Assembly (NCBI GenBank): GCA_002338605.1
Contig: DDIP01000039.1
Span: 1-8,716 of the forward strand
Source: Proteobacteria bacterium UBA1847
GTDB taxonomy: Bacteria > Pseudomonadota > Gammaproteobacteria > Steroidobacterales > Woeseiaceae
Direction of reading: 5' to 3'
DNA: 8,716 bases
Part shown: positions 7,010 through 8,716 of the stretch, piece by piece
How positions within the stretch are numbered: position 1 is the first letter of the stretch
Layout of the letters: each line of letters opens with the position of its first letter
Made by a program: the position numbers and the translations under genes
Notes under the pieces: generated by a model
The model's database searches: none
The model's input: only the letters and a program-made list of their open reading frames with translations
Told to the model about the DNA's origin: nothing

Positions 7010-7852
7010 ATGAAGAAAAGAAACCTGGAGAAATCCATTCACACGGACTTGTCACGTGATGACGATTACACGGGATACTTGCAGCTTGACAAGCTCCTGG
7101 ATGCGCAGATCCCACTAAGCAACCCGCCACACCACGACGAGATGCTGTTCATTATCCAGCACCAGGTTGCAGAACTCTGGATAAAGCTGGTCATTCACGA
7201 GATCAGCGGTGCGATCCGACATCTGCGGCGCGATGAATTGCAACAGGCCGTCAAGAATCTGGCACGCGTTCGTCACGTACAGAATCAGCTCTACAACCAG
7301 TGGAAAGTGCTCGATACGCTGACTCCGGCCGAGTATTCAGAGTTTCGCCATGTATTCGGCAAGGCCTCCGGACTGCAGTCAGCGCAGTACCGCATTCTGG
7401 AATTCACGCTCGGTAACAAGAGCAGGGGCACGATGGCAGTGTACCAACACCAGCCCGAATGGTACGCACGTCTCGAGGTCGCGCTTGAAAGTCCGAGCCT
7501 GTATGAAGAATTCCTGCTGTACCTCGAGCGCTCGGGCATGCCGATTCCAGCTGACTTCAAGACGCGCGACTTCAGCAGAATGCGTGAGGAGGACGATGAC
7601 GTGATTGCGGTGCTGCGGACCATTTATGAGAATCGCGCCGACTACTGGGCACAATACGAAATGTGTGAAGCCCTGGTCGATATCGGTAACAACTTCCAGT
7701 TCTGGCGGTTCCATCACATGAAGACTGTCGAACGCATCATTGGCCACAAGCGCGGGTCCGGTGGTTCGTCAGGCGTGCCGTTCCTCAAAAAGGCACTGGA
7801 GATTGAATTCTTTCCGGAACTCCTGACAGTCCGTACTCAAATCGGAGACTAG
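7010..7852 (+). CDS. kynA: Tryptophan 2,3-dioxygenase
   Basis: Heme enzyme that opens the indole ring of L-tryptophan with O2 to give N-formylkynurenine, the first step of the kynurenine pathway; the family is a cytosolic homotetramer. The 280-residue, all-helical protein is colinear with the Xanthomonas campestris enzyme (298 residues) from IHTDL onward but lacks most of its C-terminal tail. Active-site residues are visible: His51 in FIIQHQ (His55 in Xanthomonas), Tyr109 and Arg113 in AEYSEFR (Tyr113, Arg117), and the proximal heme ligand His236 in RFHHMKT (His240). The substrate loop reads KRGSGGSSG, with Ser250 where Xanthomonas has Thr254. The ATG has no clear Shine-Dalgarno sequence; the preceding bases are A-rich. 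It diverges from gdhB, and its TAG stop overlaps the convergent MarR-gene stop by three bases within CTAG. No other kynurenine-pathway gene is in the window. Identification is secure. Confidence 0.96.
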   Translation: MKKRNLEKSIHTDLSRDDDYTGYLQLDKLLDAQIPLSNPPHHDEMLFIIQHQVAELWIKLVIHEISGAIRHLRRDELQQAVKNLARVRHVQNQLYNQWKVLDTLTPAEYSEFRHVFGKASGLQSAQYRILEFTLGNKSRGTMAVYQHQPEWYARLEVALESPSLYEEFLLYLERSGMPIPADFKTRDFSRMREEDDDVIAVLRTIYENRADYWAQYEMCEALVDIGNNFQFWRFHHMKTVERIIGHKRGSGGSSGVPFLKKALEIEFFPELLTVRTQIGD

Positions 7853-8298
7853 GGCGGGCCGATCAATTTTGCGCGAGCCATCAATCGTTCCATGATGCTC
7901 GTGAGGCTTTTCATTTCCTCCTCGCTGAATCCGTCGACGAGGTCGCGTTCGAATCGCAGCGCAACCTGGGCGATCTCATCGTGCAGGACTTTTCCTTCGG
8001 CCGACAGGTTGAGTATCGAACGGCGACGATCGGCATCCGCAAATTCGCGCTCAATGCGCCCGTTCTTGATCAACTTGGTCACGGCGCGGCTTACCGCCAC
8101 CTTGTCCATCATCGTTCGCTCGGCGACCTCGACCGCTGACAGACCCGGAAATCGACCTAAAATGGCGATGACGCGCCATTCCGGAATCGATACTTTGAAC
8201 CGCTTGTCATAGGCACGCGCCACCGTCGTGCTGACCGTGTTGGACAGTACGGCCAACTGGTACGGCAGAAAATTTTCCAGACGCAACTCTTTTTCCAT
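7849..8298 (-). CDS. MarR-family transcriptional regulator
   Basis: Predicted winged-helix DNA-binding regulator of 149 residues, the usual MarR length. Order: N-terminal dimerisation helices (about 5-35), IPEWRVIAILGRFPG (38-52), the helix-turn-helix LSAVEVAERTMMDKVAVSRAVTKL (about 53-76), and the wing with the classic D-A-D-R-R-R pattern followed by LNLSAEG (88-102). C-terminal helices (about 105-145) complete the dimer interface. Family members usually repress nearby or own genes and are released by small aromatic ligands or oxidants; the effector here is unknown. It lies 12 bp downstream of zapE on the same strand, so it is probably co-transcribed with it or has a promoter inside zapE. 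No strong Shine-Dalgarno sequence precedes the ATG, and a short inverted repeat covers the start codon. Its tail-to-tail position with kynA allows, but does not show, control of tryptophan catabolism. Confidence 0.92.
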   Translation of the reverse strand: MEKELRLENFLPYQLAVLSNTVSTTVARAYDKRFKVSIPEWRVIAILGRFPGLSAVEVAERTMMDKVAVSRAVTKLIKNGRIEREFADADRRRSILNLSAEGKVLHDEIAQVALRFERDLVDGFSEEEMKSLTSIMERLMARAKLIGPP

Positions 8299-8307
8299 TG
8301 GGCCAAT
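8297..8307. repeat. Inverted repeat over the marR start codon
   Basis: ATTGG-G-CCAAT: 5-bp perfect arms around one central base, overlapping the regulator's ATG (minus strand 8298-8296). MarR proteins bind short AT-edged palindromes, often in their own promoter or start region, so this could be an autoregulatory operator or a small mRNA hairpin. Short arms mean chance is a real alternative. Confidence 0.3.
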
Positions 8308-8310
8308 CTA

Positions 8311-8716
8311 TCACGACAAATGCGGCAGGGCGAGATACTCTGACGACTGCATTTCGACCAGCCGGCTGACGGTCCGTTCGAACTCGAAAGCGAGGCGATT
8401 GCCGGAATAGAGGTTTTCTGCGGCCACTTCCGCCGAGATGATCAACTTCACGCGCCGGTCGTAGAATTCATCGACCAGTGCGATGAACCGGCGAGTCTCA
8501 TCGTCTCGACGGGCAGTCAGCCGCGGTACACCGGACACAATGACGCTTGGATACCAGCGTGCGATTTCAATGTAGTCCGCCTGGCTGCGAGGGCCGTCAC
8601 ATAATGCTCCGAACTCGAACCAGGCGACGCCTTTGCCGCATTTCAGTGCCACGATCGGCCGACCGTTGATATCGAGATTCACGTTGGCACGAACCTGGCT
8701 GGTCGCCGATTCGGCG
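8311..8716 (-). CDS. zapE: Cell division protein ZapE / AFG1-family ATPase, C-terminal part
   Basis: Partial gene whose 5' end lies beyond the window; the frame is open to the last base, so the internal GTG at 8680-8682 is not its start. About 134 C-terminal residues are visible. ZapE is a P-loop ATPase that acts at the division site in E. coli, where it affects FtsZ ring stability; the mitochondrial homologue is AFG1/LACE1. Family landmarks seen in order: NGRPIVA, GVAWFEFGALCDGPRSQADY, SGVPRLTARRDDETRRFIALVDEFYDRRVKLIISA, LYSGNRLAFEFERTVSRLVEMQS and EYLALPH at the C-terminus. The Walker A and B motifs are upstream and cannot be checked. The TGA stop at 8311-8313 is 12 bp before the MarR-family gene, on the same strand. 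The family call is confident from the C-terminal signature alone. Confidence 0.92.
   Translation of the reverse strand, partial: AESATSQVRANVNLDINGRPIVALKCGKGVAWFEFGALCDGPRSQADYIEIARWYPSVIVSGVPRLTARRDDETRRFIALVDEFYDRRVKLIISAEVAAENLYSGNRLAFEFERTVSRLVEMQSSEYLALPHLS

Noticed and set aside
8680..8682. GTG as the start of a short 123-residue protein
   Set aside because: The frame continues upstream to the window edge, and the sequence matches the interior and C-terminus of ZapE, so this is a truncated view of a longer gene.

Overview
This is a densely coding 8.7-kb chromosomal segment, moderately GC-rich by eye. Every gene looks like ordinary bacterial housekeeping or catabolic metabolism. The combination of a zapE-type ATPase, a 180-kDa-class NAD-glutamate dehydrogenase, an Xcc-like tryptophan 2,3-dioxygenase, GpmA and TesB fits a Gammaproteobacterium, possibly a marine or environmental lineage near Xanthomonadales/Woeseiales. 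That placement is inferred from protein families, not from a marker gene. No phage, transposon, CRISPR, rRNA or tRNA signature was seen, and no stretch above about 110 bases lacks a gene.

Left arm (1-1288, + strand): the C-terminal part of a short-chain dehydrogenase/reductase (SDR) fold protein, then acyl-CoA thioesterase II (tesB) 5 bp downstream, probably one operon. The SDR fragment is odd. In my alignment the Ser, Tyr and Lys of the catalytic triad are all replaced. Centre (1294-6903, - strand): the giant NAD-dependent glutamate dehydrogenase is followed 39 bp later by 2,3-bisphosphoglycerate-dependent phosphoglycerate mutase (gpmA). gpmA runs convergently into tesB with 5 bp between the stops. 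Right arm: kynA (7010-7852, +) diverges from the dehydrogenase gene across about 106 bp that holds a perfect TATAAT on the minus strand. On the minus strand, the 3' end of zapE is followed 12 bp later by a MarR-family regulator gene. Its stop codon and the kynA stop codon share one CTAG palindrome.

Functionally, the glutamate dehydrogenase and KynA are amino-acid catabolic enzymes: glutamate to 2-oxoglutarate, and tryptophan to N-formylkynurenine. GpmA links lower glycolysis and gluconeogenesis. TesB and the SDR-like protein point to acyl-CoA/lipid metabolism. The MarR protein is the only local transcription factor and a possible but unproven regulator of its neighbours. I found no convincing undescribed multi-gene system. 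The most unusual item is the active-site-degenerate SDR.
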